Positions 37,893 through 50,804 are shown, numbered from the stretch's first letter. The stretch: DNA of 64,000 nucleotides from Diplosphaera chodatii (GCA_032358165.1 JAALGY010000008.1:1798001-1862000); one strand, 5' to 3'. Made by a program: numbers and translations. Notes: generated from the sequence alone by a model not told the origin.

Positions 37893-39509
37893 CTGCAGAG
37901 CAGCGCTGGAAATGAGTGTTGTGAAGGCAGCAATATGTATCTGCTGGATGTACAGAGTGCCAGCACGTTTCAGCATGTGGTCAATCCCACACTGAACCAT
38001 GCGGATCATGATAGCGCTTTTGTCAAGCGTGCTGATGAGGTGAGCGGGGTGCGCACTGCTGAGCGGTGCCATGATGGACGGTTGCCGCTGCCAGGTCGTC
38101 AGCACATACTAGTCCATGCAACTCAGGTACATCTGGCGATATTGGATCCTGAAGTTGAGCGCGATCCAAGCCCTGTAAGGACGGCGCAGGCTAGACACAT
38201 CTATCAGCTGCACAATCTCAACGTGTGCAGCTTTGGCAAGCGTTCAATCAGCTCCATTGGCTGCGTGCATAACGGTCTGTATATACATACGCGCTGCAGA
38301 TCAGTTTGCGACTGAGTCCTTTCGGGTGCAACCACGCGCGCCCGGCCTCCGGAACCGCCAATTCCCGCCAACAAGCAGGGTTTAATGCCAGGCGGTTTTC
38401 ACGTAAAAGGGAGCATAGGCAATGCTTGCCGGGGGAGGGCAGGCTGCAGCGCTAGCTGGCTGACAGCGCAAAGACGCTGGGGGCTATCGCAACAGCGGCA
38501 CCGAGCTTGAGGAGACGCGTACTGCTGCATTGGGCTGCGCTGGCCCAGGGGCGTGCAGCTGTGACACACTGACGGCTGTGGTCGGACCGCGCGCTGTTCG
38601 GTGCTGACCAGGGCGCAGGCGAAGCCACTGCACGACACGGCACTACAAGTAGCGCGGCGCCAGGCAAGCACACAAGCTTCCCAGATGCTCCTGACCCGCT
38701 CCACGCATGCCACAACGTGAGCAACAACCGCCGTACCGCGCGTGGCCCTGGGGCCTTCGCTTTTGTCCGGTGATACCTCTGGCAATGAAACCTGGGACGC
38801 CGGCAGCGACACATAGAAGACGGCACAGACAACGGTGTCCTGCACCGGCTGAGCCTTGGGGCGTCAAGCGTATTAGTGGTTCTGCTGCCTAGATTGGTGC
38901 AGCGGGGTTGTGAGCTTTGCTTGCAGACCGGGCGTTTGCGCGAGGCTTGCAGGCATCGCAGATGCCAGAAGTCTATGCAGCATCGCTGCACAGGACTGTT
39001 TGCTGACTGTTTCCAGCTCCACAGCAGCAAGGTGGGCCGCTTGTCGCCAGATTGTCATCAGGCGTGGCCTGGTACACACAACAGGCGCAGGTCTGTTTTC
39101 AGCGATCGAGCTTGAGCGGGATTAGCAAGTTTCGCAATGCAATCTGGCTTGTGCCTGCTTCATGTCGGCATTCGTTGAACCAGCCCCTCTGCGGCCACTT
39201 TGGCAGTGACCATGTGACCCGCAAGGGACAGCTTCATGGGTAGCCCGTGATCAATCTGCACGATCGCTCGTGCAGCACATGTCCGCTGTTTGCTGCCTCG
39301 GCGAAGGCGCTTGAGAGCATGGGAGTTCAGCCACGCTGCAGCTGTGGGAGTATGCCATTGTGCCTGCTGACCTCTGTGTTCTTGCGCACATCAGGGGGGC
39401 TCTCCGCAAGAGCGGTGAGGACTTTGCCTGCCAGCATCTCGGCAGCTTGAGTTAGCGACTGAGGCGACGGGCTGTCGGCGCCTGCCACAAAGTGCAGCTC
39501 AGCCGCAGC
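37893..39509. other. Divergent intergenic region with missing 5' exon of ODA1-like gene
   Basis: The start of the ODA1-like gene must lie here on the minus strand, but no ATG exon with the required phase (one leftover base) stands out. The right part is the promoter side of the first receptor-like kinase. Small open frames on both strands show no family resemblance. Confidence 0.4.
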
Positions 39510-42500
39510 ATGGCGCCGCCAGCGGCATTGCTTGCCGCAGCATTTGTGCTCGCTGCAGTGGCAGCCGCACCGGTCGCATCAGCGGCGGCACAGTCGCCAC
39601 AGCACAGCAGCCTGACCATCGGCTCGGCGCAACGGATGCGAACGCTCGCTCAGGCGGCGCCTGTGGCTGCAGCAGCACCGTCCGCCACCAGCGGCGGCCC
39701 CCCGGGTGCCAGCGCTGCAGGGGGGCCTCCGGGCGCGCCGCCGGGTCCGCCGCCCAACTCCACGCAGCTGGCGGGCATCATCATCGGCAGCTTCAACGCC
39801 AGCGCAGACACCACGCCGCAGGTCCGAGCTGGAGAGCACCTTGCTTGGCTGCGCTCGTGCTGCCCACCGCCTCGGCGCGTGCCTCCTGCCGGGTGAGGCA
39901 TGCGAGCCTATCAACTGGGGTGGCGAGGGCAGACGGCTTGATCAGAACCACGGCGTGCCTGCTGTGCAGGTGCCAGACATGCCGCTGGTAGACCAGAACA
40001 GGTCCACGACCGGCACGGCGTCTGAAACGCCCCAGGGCTGGCCGCTTGTTGGCAACTGGACGTGAGCCCCCGACCCTTGCCGCCTGCCGCTGCGCCCTGC
40101 TGTTTTGCCCCAATGCGCCAGGCTTGGCAGCAGCTGGCGCAGCTCCTGCTGAGCCATGCTGGTTGCGGCGTCAACCAGCCGTAACAGCTAGGGGCGTGGG
40201 TATGTGCTGACGCAGCTGCCGCGCTGAGCTCCCGGTTGCTGCCGCTGCAGGGCAATCATGAACAACCGGTGGCGCATCATGGGCACCGAGGTGGTGGCCA
40301 AGCGGGAGCAGGTGGAGCTGTACTACAAGGCGGCCATCACCAACGTGCTGAACCCCTACAACATCACCATGCGCTTCTTCAACTACACCACCTACCCCTC
40401 GGTGACGCCAGGTGAGACTCGCAGGTGCAGTCATCCACATCTTGTTAGGAACAGCAATCCAGGATCCAGATCAGCATGCAACAGCTGGTCTCTCCTGAAA
40501 GAATATCAGATTTACATTCTACTGACTGCTGCAGGCCTGGAGCCGTACGGCTGCGTGGACTGGCGGATGCAGATGTTCCAGCTGAACCCGACGGATGCGG
40601 CGGGCAAGCCGCTGCGCTTCGGCAACCAGGCGGAGGCCAACTTCAACCTCACGGCGCAGACCACCAACCTGGGCCGCGTCACCATGGCCGGCATCACGCA
40701 GCGGGTGCGGGCCACCTCCAGCTTGGTCTGCTGAAGCCCGGTAGTGTAGGCCAAGACAGGAGCCGACTGCAGGGTCTGGCTCACTACCCTTGCAGCGACC
40801 ATGGTGAGCCAGCAACATCAGGCCCCGTCTGTGCCCGGCATGACATAACGAATTGCGCGCTCGCCTTGCTGCGCAGCTGGGCATCGACACGGAGCTCATC
40901 CAGCTGTGGGGCCAGTCCATCGACAGCGAGCGCAGCAAGCTGAAGGACGAGAAGTTCTTCAGCGGCGAGAACGAGCAAGTGCAGGCAGAAATACTGTCGC
41001 GCATCCTGGTGCGCGCCGCTGTGGGCCCCGCCGCACGGCTGCCCCTCGTGACGGTTCTGTGACATGCCATGGACCCTGCACGGCGCGCCTGCTGCCAGTG
41101 TTGTTGCCTTTGCAGTGCGCTGAAGTGGCCTATGCAGCAGCATGGGTTGCTTTGCGGCTGCCATGCTTCAATGTCGTGCTCGCTCTGCGTCGTGCAGCTG
41201 GAGGGGCAGGGGCTGCTGCCGTTCACCACCGACAAGCAGAACCTGCTGCTGTCGTCCGCCATCGCGATCGCCAATCAGAACAACCTGCCGCTGCTCAACT
41301 TCAACGTGTCCAGCTGGAAGGCTGCCCCCGCAGCCAGCGCAGGCAACAGGCACGCTTCTGACCTGTTGCACCTTGATCTACAGACATGTCGCACCTGAGC
41401 CTACTGCTGCTGGAGGCTTGCTAATACTGTCGCGCAATGCCTTCAGGAAGCTGCTGCAGACTGCGAATGACCGTGTGATGGTGGACCTGTACACGCTGCT
41501 GCAGCCGGTCGGCAACTACACACCGTCCGCCTTCTGGAACACGGTACAGCCCTCAGGGCGTGCATTGCACCCATGCGGCAGCATCTTGCATGGTGTAGCA
41601 CAAACGCCGAGTGCTGTTGCTGGGTTGGCACGCCTGCGTTGCGGATGTGTGTTTCCTCCAAGCTGGCAGCCATCGACCTTCAATTCCGGCACTGCACCAG
41701 GTTCTGACACAGAACAGCGTGTTCCTGCCGACGACCACCGCAAAGGGCCTGGCGATGACCGGCACCTTCCAGAATGGCACCAGCTACTATGTGAGCCCGT
41801 CGTGACCCTAGGCTTGCAGGCTCTGCTTTTTGGCCTATGAGTATGGGTGGGTGCGTGCTGCAGCTGGTGACTTGCGAGTGGGGCATTGAGCATTGCCCTG
41901 GTGTGATGCAGTACACGAGGAACCACACGCTGCTGGGGACATCCACAGACCCTGACAATGGCAAGGCAACCTTCAGGCCCAACGCCACCACAGCGTGAGC
42001 AGGACAGGCTTGCACATGCTTGTGACCTGTGTGCCTAGTTGCCCTGCGACCTGCAGGCAATTGCAGTCCGTGTGCTCACCATGCATGCCGCTGTTGTAGG
42101 TTTTGCATGGCTAGCCACTGTCATGGGCTCTGCCAACAGTATCAATTTACACTACACCTTGCATGCCAACCCCTATGCTGACATACTTGCCTGCATGGAC
42201 TGCAGAGGGAGTCCTACAGGAGCAGTCATCGTGGCCGAGCCAGACAGCGGCGGCGGCGGCGGGCTCAGCGGCGGTGCAATAGCCGGCATCGTCGTTGGAG
42301 CCCTTGCGGGGGTGGCAATCATAGGTACAGACCTGGTGAAGTCGTGCCTGGCAACTCACAGCGCTGGCTCCGCGCCGCTTGCGTTTTCTTACATCAGAGG
42401 ATGTCGCAAACAAGGTGCACCATGGGCTGCACGGCAAGGTGCAGCGTCACCAACCTGTGGCGGCTGTGCTGCAGGCCTGCTGCTGCTGTTTGTGTGGCGG

Positions 42501-45069
42501 CGCCGCCGCTCGGCGGCCGGCGAGCACAGCGCCATCGCGGGCAAGAGCATGGACGACAGCGGCCCCGATGGCAAGGTGTGCCCATGCTACACTTTGCAAT
42601 GCCCATGCGACGCACTGCAACCCTCCGCACTGCACCTGGAGCTCCGGCGGTGGCATCCCGCCGTCGAGCGGCTGGTTGCCACAGCCTGTCGGCTCAGTAG
42701 ATTTGCGCCCGGTAAGAGGATGTTTGACCAGGGCACACACTGCGACGTGGCTTTGACGCCTCCTCGTGCAAGCAGGCGTTCGTGGCGGCGCGCAGGGCGG
42801 GCGGGCGGCGGGGCAGCCCCTCCAGCGTGCTGTCGCTCGCAGACTCCCCCAACACCAGCGTCGGCAGCGACAGCAGCGCCCCCAGCAGCGCGCGCCAGGG
42901 CTCCGACGCCGCCAGCGTGCCCAACTATGCAGAGGTGCGGTGCCGCACCCCTGCCTGTGGACGCCAGCCTGCTGTCAGGCGCTGTGCGGACTGCTGTGCT
43001 GACACAACAGCAAGACAGGGGCGTCAAGGCCTCGGCGTCGTCGTCGTTGCAGGTCGACCCGCAGGAGGTCCAGATCTGCACCAGGGCAGATGGGGAGCCG
43101 TGGCTGCTGGGCACCGGCGCCTACGGCCAGGTGCTGGCTGCCCCGTCCACACTTTTGCCATTTTTTCATGATCAAGGCTGAGCGGCCCTGAAGTGACCTG
43201 CAAGCGCGGCCTTGGCGATAACATCGCAGGGTCGCCAGCAGGCGTGCTGATAATGTGAAGTTGGCACGAGAGTCCGGTTCAGAAGCAGCTGCGATGTCAC
43301 CTTGCAGCTTTGTGAGGCTGCCGGCTGGGTCGGCTCCTGCTGTCAGCTGCACATTTCATGACCCATTCTGCTGGCCCGCGCTGTGTGCAGGTGTACAAGG
43401 GGATGCGGCGGGGGGTGCAGCAGGTGGCCGTGAAGAAGCTGACGGCGGTGACGGACCCGCTGCTGCTGAACGCCATCCGCAAGGAGATCAGCATCCTGCA
43501 GCGCGTGTCCTTCGACCGCAACGTCGTGCAGGTACAGCGCTCAACTCAGCCCAGCCGCACAAGGGCTACCGCACTGCAGCCATGCCATGCTGCGACCGAC
43601 CCCTCCATGCAGGAATGCGTGCACGCATCACTCGACCGAATCACTCAACTTGGAATGTGATCAAAGGTCATTCGATGAGCCCCACGAGCTTGCCGTCTCG
43701 CCCTGCAGTTTTACGGCGCGTGCCTGAGGGACCCGCAGAGCGCGATGCTCATCATGGAGCTGTGCGAGGTGGGTGCACATGCGACTCCCGGCCCTTCAAC
43801 CTGCCGATGCCGCCTCATCGAGCTGCACAGCACAGCGTGTAAGCGCATCTGAGGAGAAACGAGGCATGGCGTCATCCGTTCGCAGGGGGGCGACCTGCGG
43901 CATGCGCTGTCAGCCGACCAGGGCTACGCCTGGTATGGCGCCGGGCAGCACATCGCGCTGGACGTGGCGCGGGGGCTGCACTTCCTGCACTCCAGCAACG
44001 TCATCCACAGGTGCGGCGCTCCCACAATGCTGGCGCCACTCGCAGCAGACCCATCGGCAGATCACCCCTGGCCATGCTCCTTCCCACATGCCCTGCGGCC
44101 TTTCGTCCATGGTCATAGCCGGGCACGGTTGCAAGTGCACAGTGGCCGAAACACACAGCCACTGCTGCTATGATGTGATTGCAGGGACCTCAAGTCCAGC
44201 AACATCCTTCTGACCAAGGAGGGCGTTGCCAAGATCGGCGACGTGGGCCTCGCCAAGACCATGGTCAGCGACTACTTCAGCTGGGAGACCGCCGTGGGCA
44301 CCTGTGAGTCCCCCCCGCACAGCTTTCCTGCCTCCATGTTACAAGACCCTATCACTACATGCCCGGACTTGCATGCAGCAGTGTGCCAGATCAGCGAGCC
44401 AAAAGCCTGTGTCCTGCTGCGAGCTGACTCCTGGGTGTACTTGCAAACTTGCAGTTGCATACGCTGCGCCAGAGCTGCTGATGGGCGACAAGTGCTCCCT
44501 CAAAGTTGGTACGGGGTTGCCCATGCCTGCTCAGTGCCGTTCCCTCATTGCTCATTGTCTCTAGACAGGGACAGCTTCTGTTCTGTTATTTCTGGTTGCA
44601 CCTTGCCTAGTACGACGTACGCTGCTACCACTAATGTGAAGCCCATGACGTGGTCGGTGCTCTCGCCTGCCTGCAGATGTGTACAGTTACGGCGTCGTTC
44701 TCTGGGAGATCTGCACCCGGTGCGCCTCTGCTGCACAGCCCATGCACTCCATCATGCATGTGCATCCTGCACCAAGGCCTCACAAATTTGAACACATCCC
44801 AGAGTCACGGTGTCCACTGCTACAGGGGGCACCCGGTGCGGGGACAGCTGCGGGACGTGCGGGTGCCGGCAGAGTGCCCCGCGGCGGTGGAGCAGCTGAT
44901 TGCCGCCTGCATCAACTCCGACGTCGCGGCACGGCCGTCCAGCGAGGAGGTCGTGGCCCGGCTCGTGCAGATTGTAGAGGGTGCCGGCAGCGGCAACACA
45001 TCCAGCGGGGGTGATGCAAAGTGCGCTTTGAATATCCACCTTCTTGCATCAAGGGCACATGCCAATTGA
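39510..45069 (+). CDS. Receptor-like kinase A: secreted ectodomain, one TM helix, TKL kinase
   Basis: Twenty exons join in phase to about 843 residues: 39510-39821, 39970-40061, 40251-40411, 40535-40704, 40877-41008, 41198-41349, 41447-41543, 41701-41790, 41912-41994, 42206-42324, 42475-42575, 42776-42934, 43053-43130, 43391-43531, 43709-43768, 43886-44010, 44185-44303, 44455-44508, 44677-44719, 44826-45069. Signal peptide: MAPPAALLAAAFVLAAVAAA. The ectodomain is unrecognised but rich in N-glycosylation sequons (NIT, NYT, NLT, NVS, NGT, NHT, NAT). The TM helix is AIAGIVVGALAGVAIIGLLL, followed by WRRRRS. Kinase marks: GTGAYGQVYKG, QVAVKKL, VIHRDLKSSN, GDVGLAK (DVG, not DFG), YAAPE, VDVYSYGVVLWE. 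The intron after 41349 uses a GC donor. The last exon may instead splice at about 45011 into an exon near 45159. Confidence 0.85.
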
Positions 45070-46165
45070 GGCGGTCAAACCACCTGTGACGTAATTTCTG
45101 TACCTGCTGTGTCTGTGCGACTGATGTTACGCTGAGCAGGGTCCCTTCTGCTGCAGGGAAGGTGTTCAGTCGGCCTGAGCACATGAGCCTGGTCACTGGC
45201 GACCACATCCGGTCTGACCACAAAATGTGCGAGCTTCTTCTTAGAGATCATTGCCTGCCCGCTTGGGGAGGGCAAACGTAATGCAGTCATGCTGGTTGCA
45301 GTTGCAACTTGTACTTCTGCTGCTTCAGTGCTAGATTGGGCTGCAACACCGCTGTTGGCCGCAGCTTCTTGTAGAGGCCGGTGCGGCCTGCACTCTGCAG
45401 AGCCCGCTGGCCGGGCCATAAAACTATTGAAGTGTGTCTGCATTGTAGTTTGTTTCCTTCCCTCTGCTTATGCGTGAGAACTTCGACTATGACAGTCTGT
45501 TTACCGGCTGCGTACCCGCCGCAATCAGGCAGGAGTCGAGGTTCTGTGTGGGATCCTATGCATTTGATGTTGACAGCTAAAGTTGTGTGTGGCAGCACTC
45601 ACAAGTCTTGATCGGGCAACTATGAACTTGCTGACTGCTAGTAAATGATTGTTCTTGCTGGCAGCTGGTGCTATAATACTGGAGGTAGATCTTGCACAAC
45701 CAGAGCCGGTACCCTGAGTGCCGCCCCGACACTGCAACCAGGCGGTCATTACACCCTGACAGACTGAGCCCGACCGAAATGCTCTCAAACCAGACTCCGA
45801 ACCCCGAAAGCAAAGGAAGAACAAAAGCACAACGAAAAGGGTCACGCACAGCAGTGGGTTGGCAGCTGATGGCTACAAAAGAGGCTGCCTCTGGTGGGCC
45901 GTCAGGTGCCCCTGCCCGCAAAACATCAGCAGTCCTGCCATGAGGGTCAAGGTGTAGTATTGATGGGGTATTTTAAGGCATCTGGATCCTGCATACAGGC
46001 CCTGCTGCAGCCGCGCTGCAAGTTGCTCATCTGCTTCCAGGTCGTGCTGTTGTGCAGCTGATGACTGCAGCAGTTGTCATCAGGACTCTCGAGTGCCACT
46101 GAACAGCACTGCACGGCACCGCCAGCTGCCCAACGAGGGATCCTTTGCACCATTGCCCCAGAATC
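45070..46165. other. Convergent spacer between receptor-like kinases A and B
   Basis: The two genes end toward each other here. TTACA at about 45748 is TGTAA on the minus strand and could serve kinase B. An alternative last exon of kinase A (VFSRPEHMSLVTGDHIRSD, about 45159-45282) is possible. Otherwise no coding signal. Confidence 0.4.
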
Positions 46166-49100
46166 TCAAGCTCCTGCTGGTGGCTGCGAAGCAGTCTCAA
46201 CAGTTGTGCTCTGAGCCTGGCCGCGCAGCTGCTTCAGGGCCGTCACCAGGGGCGCCGAGCCGTGCTGGGACCCGGGGGCTGCGGCCGTGTCCTGCAGGCC
46301 CTCCAGGGCCGCCACCAGCTGCGCCGCCGTCGGCCGCGCCGCCACATCACTCGACAGGCACGCCTCGATGAGCTCGCAGGTTTGCTCGCAGCACTCGGCA
46401 TCTGCGCCCTCCCACCTCATCCCCCTGCAGCGGCACACCGGCAGGTTGGCGGCTGCAGAAGCGCTGCAGGGGCAGGGCTCGGGAACCAGGAGACATTCTG
46501 ATATTTCGGTGCAGGGTGGCCACATGTTCACAACATGAGGCCACCCTGCACAAGCTCTTAGTGGCAGCTGACGGCTGCCGGCAAGCGCTGACAGGCGGGC
46601 CGCCCACCTCATGTGGGCGCGCACGGGCCGCTCGCTGGTGACCAGCTCCCACATGACCACCCCGAACGCATAGCAGTCGCCCGCCTGGTCACAAACAGGT
46701 TATGTAAACTGTGGCAGAGTGGGGAGCGTGCACAGCACGGATGGAGTCTAGGCTCAGAGGTGTCAGCGGCCCGTTTGAGCGAGCGTACATACATACACAT
46801 CAAGCAGGCGTGCGTTTCCGCAATGCGCAGACCGAACATCTCCACACCTGCGCAGCAACCGCTGCGTCCCCCTTTGCCGGGGTGCCGAGCAGTACCTCAG
46901 GGGGCAGATACACCTGCGGAGGGCGGTGACACGCTGTGAGCCGTGCGCCGAACATGCTCATGTGGGCACATGAGCGGGTGGGCATGCCCACGTCAAAGGG
47001 TACATGCATGTGGTTGTTCAGCACAGCTCGTGCCCGTTTGAAACCCGGGACACTCACGAAGGTGCCGGCGGCGGCGACGCCCCCGTCCAGAGTGCGCAGC
47101 CGGCAGGCCAGGCCCACGTCCGCGACCTTGGCGCGCCCCGAGGCGTCCAGCAGGATGTTGCTGGACTTGATGTCCCTGGGCGTTGCATGTTCGCCTTGGT
47201 CGGCATGGGCGTGCGGCTTGATGTGGCCAGCAGTGCAGTGTCTCAGGTTTGCCTGCTGAGACCTCGAACAGGCCATGGCGCAGGTTGTGCTCGCCTCGCA
47301 CATCCACACCCAGCTGAGGGCGCCGGCACGGTGCTGTGCCACAAGCGGCGGGACCCCTGCTCGGCGCGGGGCGCACCGGTGCACGATGGCGCGGGAGTGC
47401 AGGAAGTTGAGGCCGCGGGCGGCGTCCAGGGCGACGCGGCGGCCGGCGGCGCGCCACAGCAGCGGGCCCCGCCGCGCCGGGTCGCCCAGCAGCCGCCGCA
47501 GGTTGCCGCCCGCGCAGTACCTGCGCGCAGCCCGGGGGCACGCCTCACTTGAGGCCCTTGGGCGCGGCTTCAGACTCAGCAGCTCGCCTGCAGCGTGCGT
47601 GACACACAACGCCAGGTCATCCGGTCAGCAGGCAGAGTGCTGGAGAGGAGCGTGTTCGTTGGTTCTGTTCTCGTAGCTTTCAGGGTTTGCGAATATAGGG
47701 TTGACCAGCAGCGTGCAGATGAAAATGCGCACTCCATGACGAGGACAGCGTCCGCGGCCTGCTGCAGGGAGGCGCCGTAGAACTGCACCACGTTGGCGTC
47801 GTACGACACGCGCTGCAGCAGCGCCGTCTCGCGCCTGAGCCGCTGCAGGGTGGCCGCCCGCTGCGCGGTTGCCGCCAGCACCTTGAGCGCGACCTTCTGC
47901 CCGCCGGCCCGGCTGCCCAGATATACCTGCAAATCGGGGCACCTTGCGCAGTCGCGAGTCGAATTTCGAGTTTGTCATTGCCAGCAGCCATTGCAGGGGC
48001 TGCTCCTCTTGACCACAGCACGCTCAGCGGCAGGAGCCAGCACAACGCACTGCACCCTTGGTCACTCAAACCGTCGACACCGTTCAAGGCACCTTTGCAA
48101 AGGCGCCGCAGCCGATCAGCACCCTCCTCCCCTGGCTGTCCGTGTCGAACGTGACCCAGCCGCCGCTGCCGTCGTCGATGGGTACCCGGTTTGGCACAGG
48201 CCGCGCTCCACAACTGCTGCCGCTGCCACTGCTGCTGCTGCTGGCGAGCTCCAGGGCTTTGGCTGCAGCCGCTTTGGCGGTTTGTCGCCGTCTCAAGCGC
48301 GACTGTGCAATACCTGCGAACGCCCAGTGAGGCAGACTGTACATTGGCAACGTGAACGCTCGTGTGACAGCAGCACATTTCGGACTGTCAGTATAACAAG
48401 CGAGCATGGTGCACCCCAAGCCGCTGCCAGCGCGGCCACCACAACGACTGGAATGGCGATGCACAGGGCCAGGTGGACTGCATGCAGGCCTGGCGCGGCA
48501 GCGCTGCTCCTGCAGAGGAGCAACAGTTTCAGGTGTGCACTTGCAGCAGCGCATGTACTTGCATTTGCAGTCAATGGGCATACGAAGTGGCTGTTATGCA
48601 GACACCTGCAAACGGTCTGTCAGAACATGCTCGTCAGAAACATGAGGCCTCTTACCGCCGCTGTGCACTTGGTGCTGCCACATTCCTGGGCGCCAAGTAG
48701 GTCGGATCAATCCTGGTGCCATTTGGCGTCGTCTGCAGCAGATACAGATCAGCCCTTCAGCCAACGGATCAGCGGATATGTGGCACAATAACTCGCCAAG
48801 CAGTGGCGAGGTGGCCCACTGGAGGCCCGTGTGCAACGATACCATTCATGACGAAGCAACGTCTCTGCATGTGGGAGGTAGGTATAACTGGGACGCAGTT
48901 GCCTGAAGCTCACCCAGACTGTCTGCGCGCTGAGGAACTCGGTAGACATGCGCAGCCCGAGCCTGGCAGTGAGGGCTGGAAGCACTGGCGCCACCTGCTT
49001 GCACATGCAGCAGTCATCGGCGGCGTCCGTGCTGGCAGCAGGGGCATGTTGGTACACCTGAAATTAAAGTGTATGCTAGTGTGCAGGATTCTCAACTCGG

Positions 49101-50804
49101 CAGTTGAGGAAGCGCTCACCTGCAGCCAGAACGCTTCAGGCACGGTTCCAGACAGGTTGCCTTCGAACTGGTACCACACATCAGCTGTCACTAATGCCCT
49201 GCAGTGACAGTCAAACACCACGCACGTGAGCATGCTGACCTGAGTGCAGCGACAGCTGTCGGAGGCCATGCAGATCTTGGGCATCTGCCTTGCAGCAGGC
49301 GTACCCGGAGGCTGACGGCTGCCAGCGTGAGACGTTGAAGGCAAGCATCTGTGTTGTCCGGTTAATGGTCGCAGCGACCTCGTTCACACCCAGCAGCAGC
49401 ACCGTCTGAACATCTGCTGCCGCTGACAACTGCTGCCCAGCTGGCCTGCTGACCTGTGGTGCCGAAACACAGTCAGCTGACACGTTGAGCTCACTGCCTC
49501 CTTTCTTTGTTGTGCAGTGCGAGAACACGGCGGTGATGCCTGCTGTGGTCTCTCCTTGCTGCAGGGCTGGCGCTCACAGCTCCTCAGGGCGCCGCACCTG
49601 CACTGCGGACCGTGCAGAGACCGTGGGTTCTGAGGTCTCGACGGCACCAGGCGCCAGCTGCGCGGCTGTGATCTGGGGCGCCTGGTCCGCAAAGCCGTAC
49701 AGCGCCAGTACCGTGGCGTTCACTCCAGCCTGCGGGGAGGGCGCAGCATGCTCAGAGTAGTTTGGGCCCTTTGTCACACATGGCGGAGGCTGCCGCCTGC
49801 TCAGATGCAATTGGCTGTACACACACACTGTGACACTGCTCAGGCCGGTGGCGGGCATGGCAGGCGCGCCGCCGTGTCGCCTGCCTGCTGGATGGCGGCC
49901 TCGATGCCCGCGTACGCCTGCGCCAGCCCGGCGGGCGACAGCCTGAGGCTGTCGAACTCCCGCGCCGAGCGGATGTATATGACCGCGTCCTCGTCCACCG
50001 ACTCCAGATCCTCCAGACCTGGTAGTTGACAGGACCCAGGTGTCAAGTCCATATCTCCATCTGTGGCCTCAGCAAGTGAGGGTGGTCGTGTGGCTGGGGT
50101 GACTGCATGCTCGCCGACGCAGCGTCTGGGCATCGCAGGTTGCAGAATGTGCACCTGCCGTGGCCGAAGCGTGGCTGGTGTAGTTTGTGAACCGCATGGT
50201 GCTCGCCCCCGGACCCGTGTACGCCTCAGCAGCCTGCGTGAATGGCACGGGACAATGTCGAGGTCATGTGCGGCATCCACGGGGGGCATGGGCCTCGAGT
50301 GCCGTGACTCATCGGGCGGGTGCCACTGCTCAAACAGCAGGGGCCAGCTCCGAACAGCCTGCAATACCAGCGCCACCTCTGTGATCCACGCACGCCAGCC
50401 AGCTTCCATGGCGAGCCGCTGGCGCGCCATGTCACGGCCCACGACCCTGAAGATGCGCCGGTACATCGGCCTGCACGCACACATGCATGCATGCACGCAT
50501 GCTGTCTCACGCATGCTCTTGAGACATATCGAACGTGATCAGAAACTGGGCTGATGCACGTCAGGGCCCCTCACAGGTAGCCGTCCGGCGGCGGCCACAG
50601 GCGCGGCGACAGCGAGCTCTCGCCCCGCTGGGCAGCTGACGCCGCAGCTGACCCTGAGCCTGCCTGCTGCAGGCGCCTGCCGCCACAATGGCGCCCGCTG
50701 CGCACTGTAGTGCCGCCCTCGGCACACGGCGCATCAGCCAGCAGCAGCAGCAGCAGCAGCGGCGGCAGCAGTGTTGCCGCCGCAGCCAGGAGTGTGATCG
50801 TCAT
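46166..50804 (-). CDS. Receptor-like kinase B: inverted paralogue with ectodomain, TM helix and TKL kinase
   Basis: Exons: 50575-50804, 50368-50470, 50155-50233, 49885-50018, 49598-49729, 49305-49453, 49120-49198, 48914-49057, one linker exon near 48660-48735 (borders not fixed), 48415-48509, 48093-48313, 47733-47926, 47377-47520, 47058-47175, 46848-46913, 46608-46684, 46166-46424. Signal peptide: MTITLLAAAATLLPPLLLLL. Ectodomain blocks align with paralogue A (MRFTNYTSHASAT; TTQMLAFNVSRW). The TM helix is LALCIAIPVVVVAALAAAW. Kinase marks: IGCGAFAKVY (third glycine of the loop is Ala), KVALKVL, AIVHRDIKSSN, ADVGLAC, and YLPPEVL in place of APE. The exon carrying HANVVQ-FYG equivalents is unsplit here. 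The intron after 49885 needs a GC donor. Catalytic Lys, HRD Asp and the Asp of DVG are all kept, so activity is possible. Confidence 0.8.

Noticed and set aside
42039..43181. Open frame of 380 codons on the plus strand
   Set aside because: It reads through several introns of receptor kinase A. Only the transmembrane exon portion is in the true frame.
49240..49295. Possible Cys-rich exon (KICMASDSCRCTQ) in receptor kinase B
   Set aside because: Including it breaks the phase into the next exon, while skipping it gives a clean join that aligns with paralogues A and C.
50470..50510. Reiterated catgcatgcatgcacgcatg motif
   Set aside because: It is a short simple-sequence stretch inside an intron of receptor kinase B, too short to call a functional repeat.
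49840..50514. Open frame of 224 codons on the minus strand
   Set aside because: It reads through introns of receptor kinase B. Comparison with paralogues A and C fixes three separate exons here.
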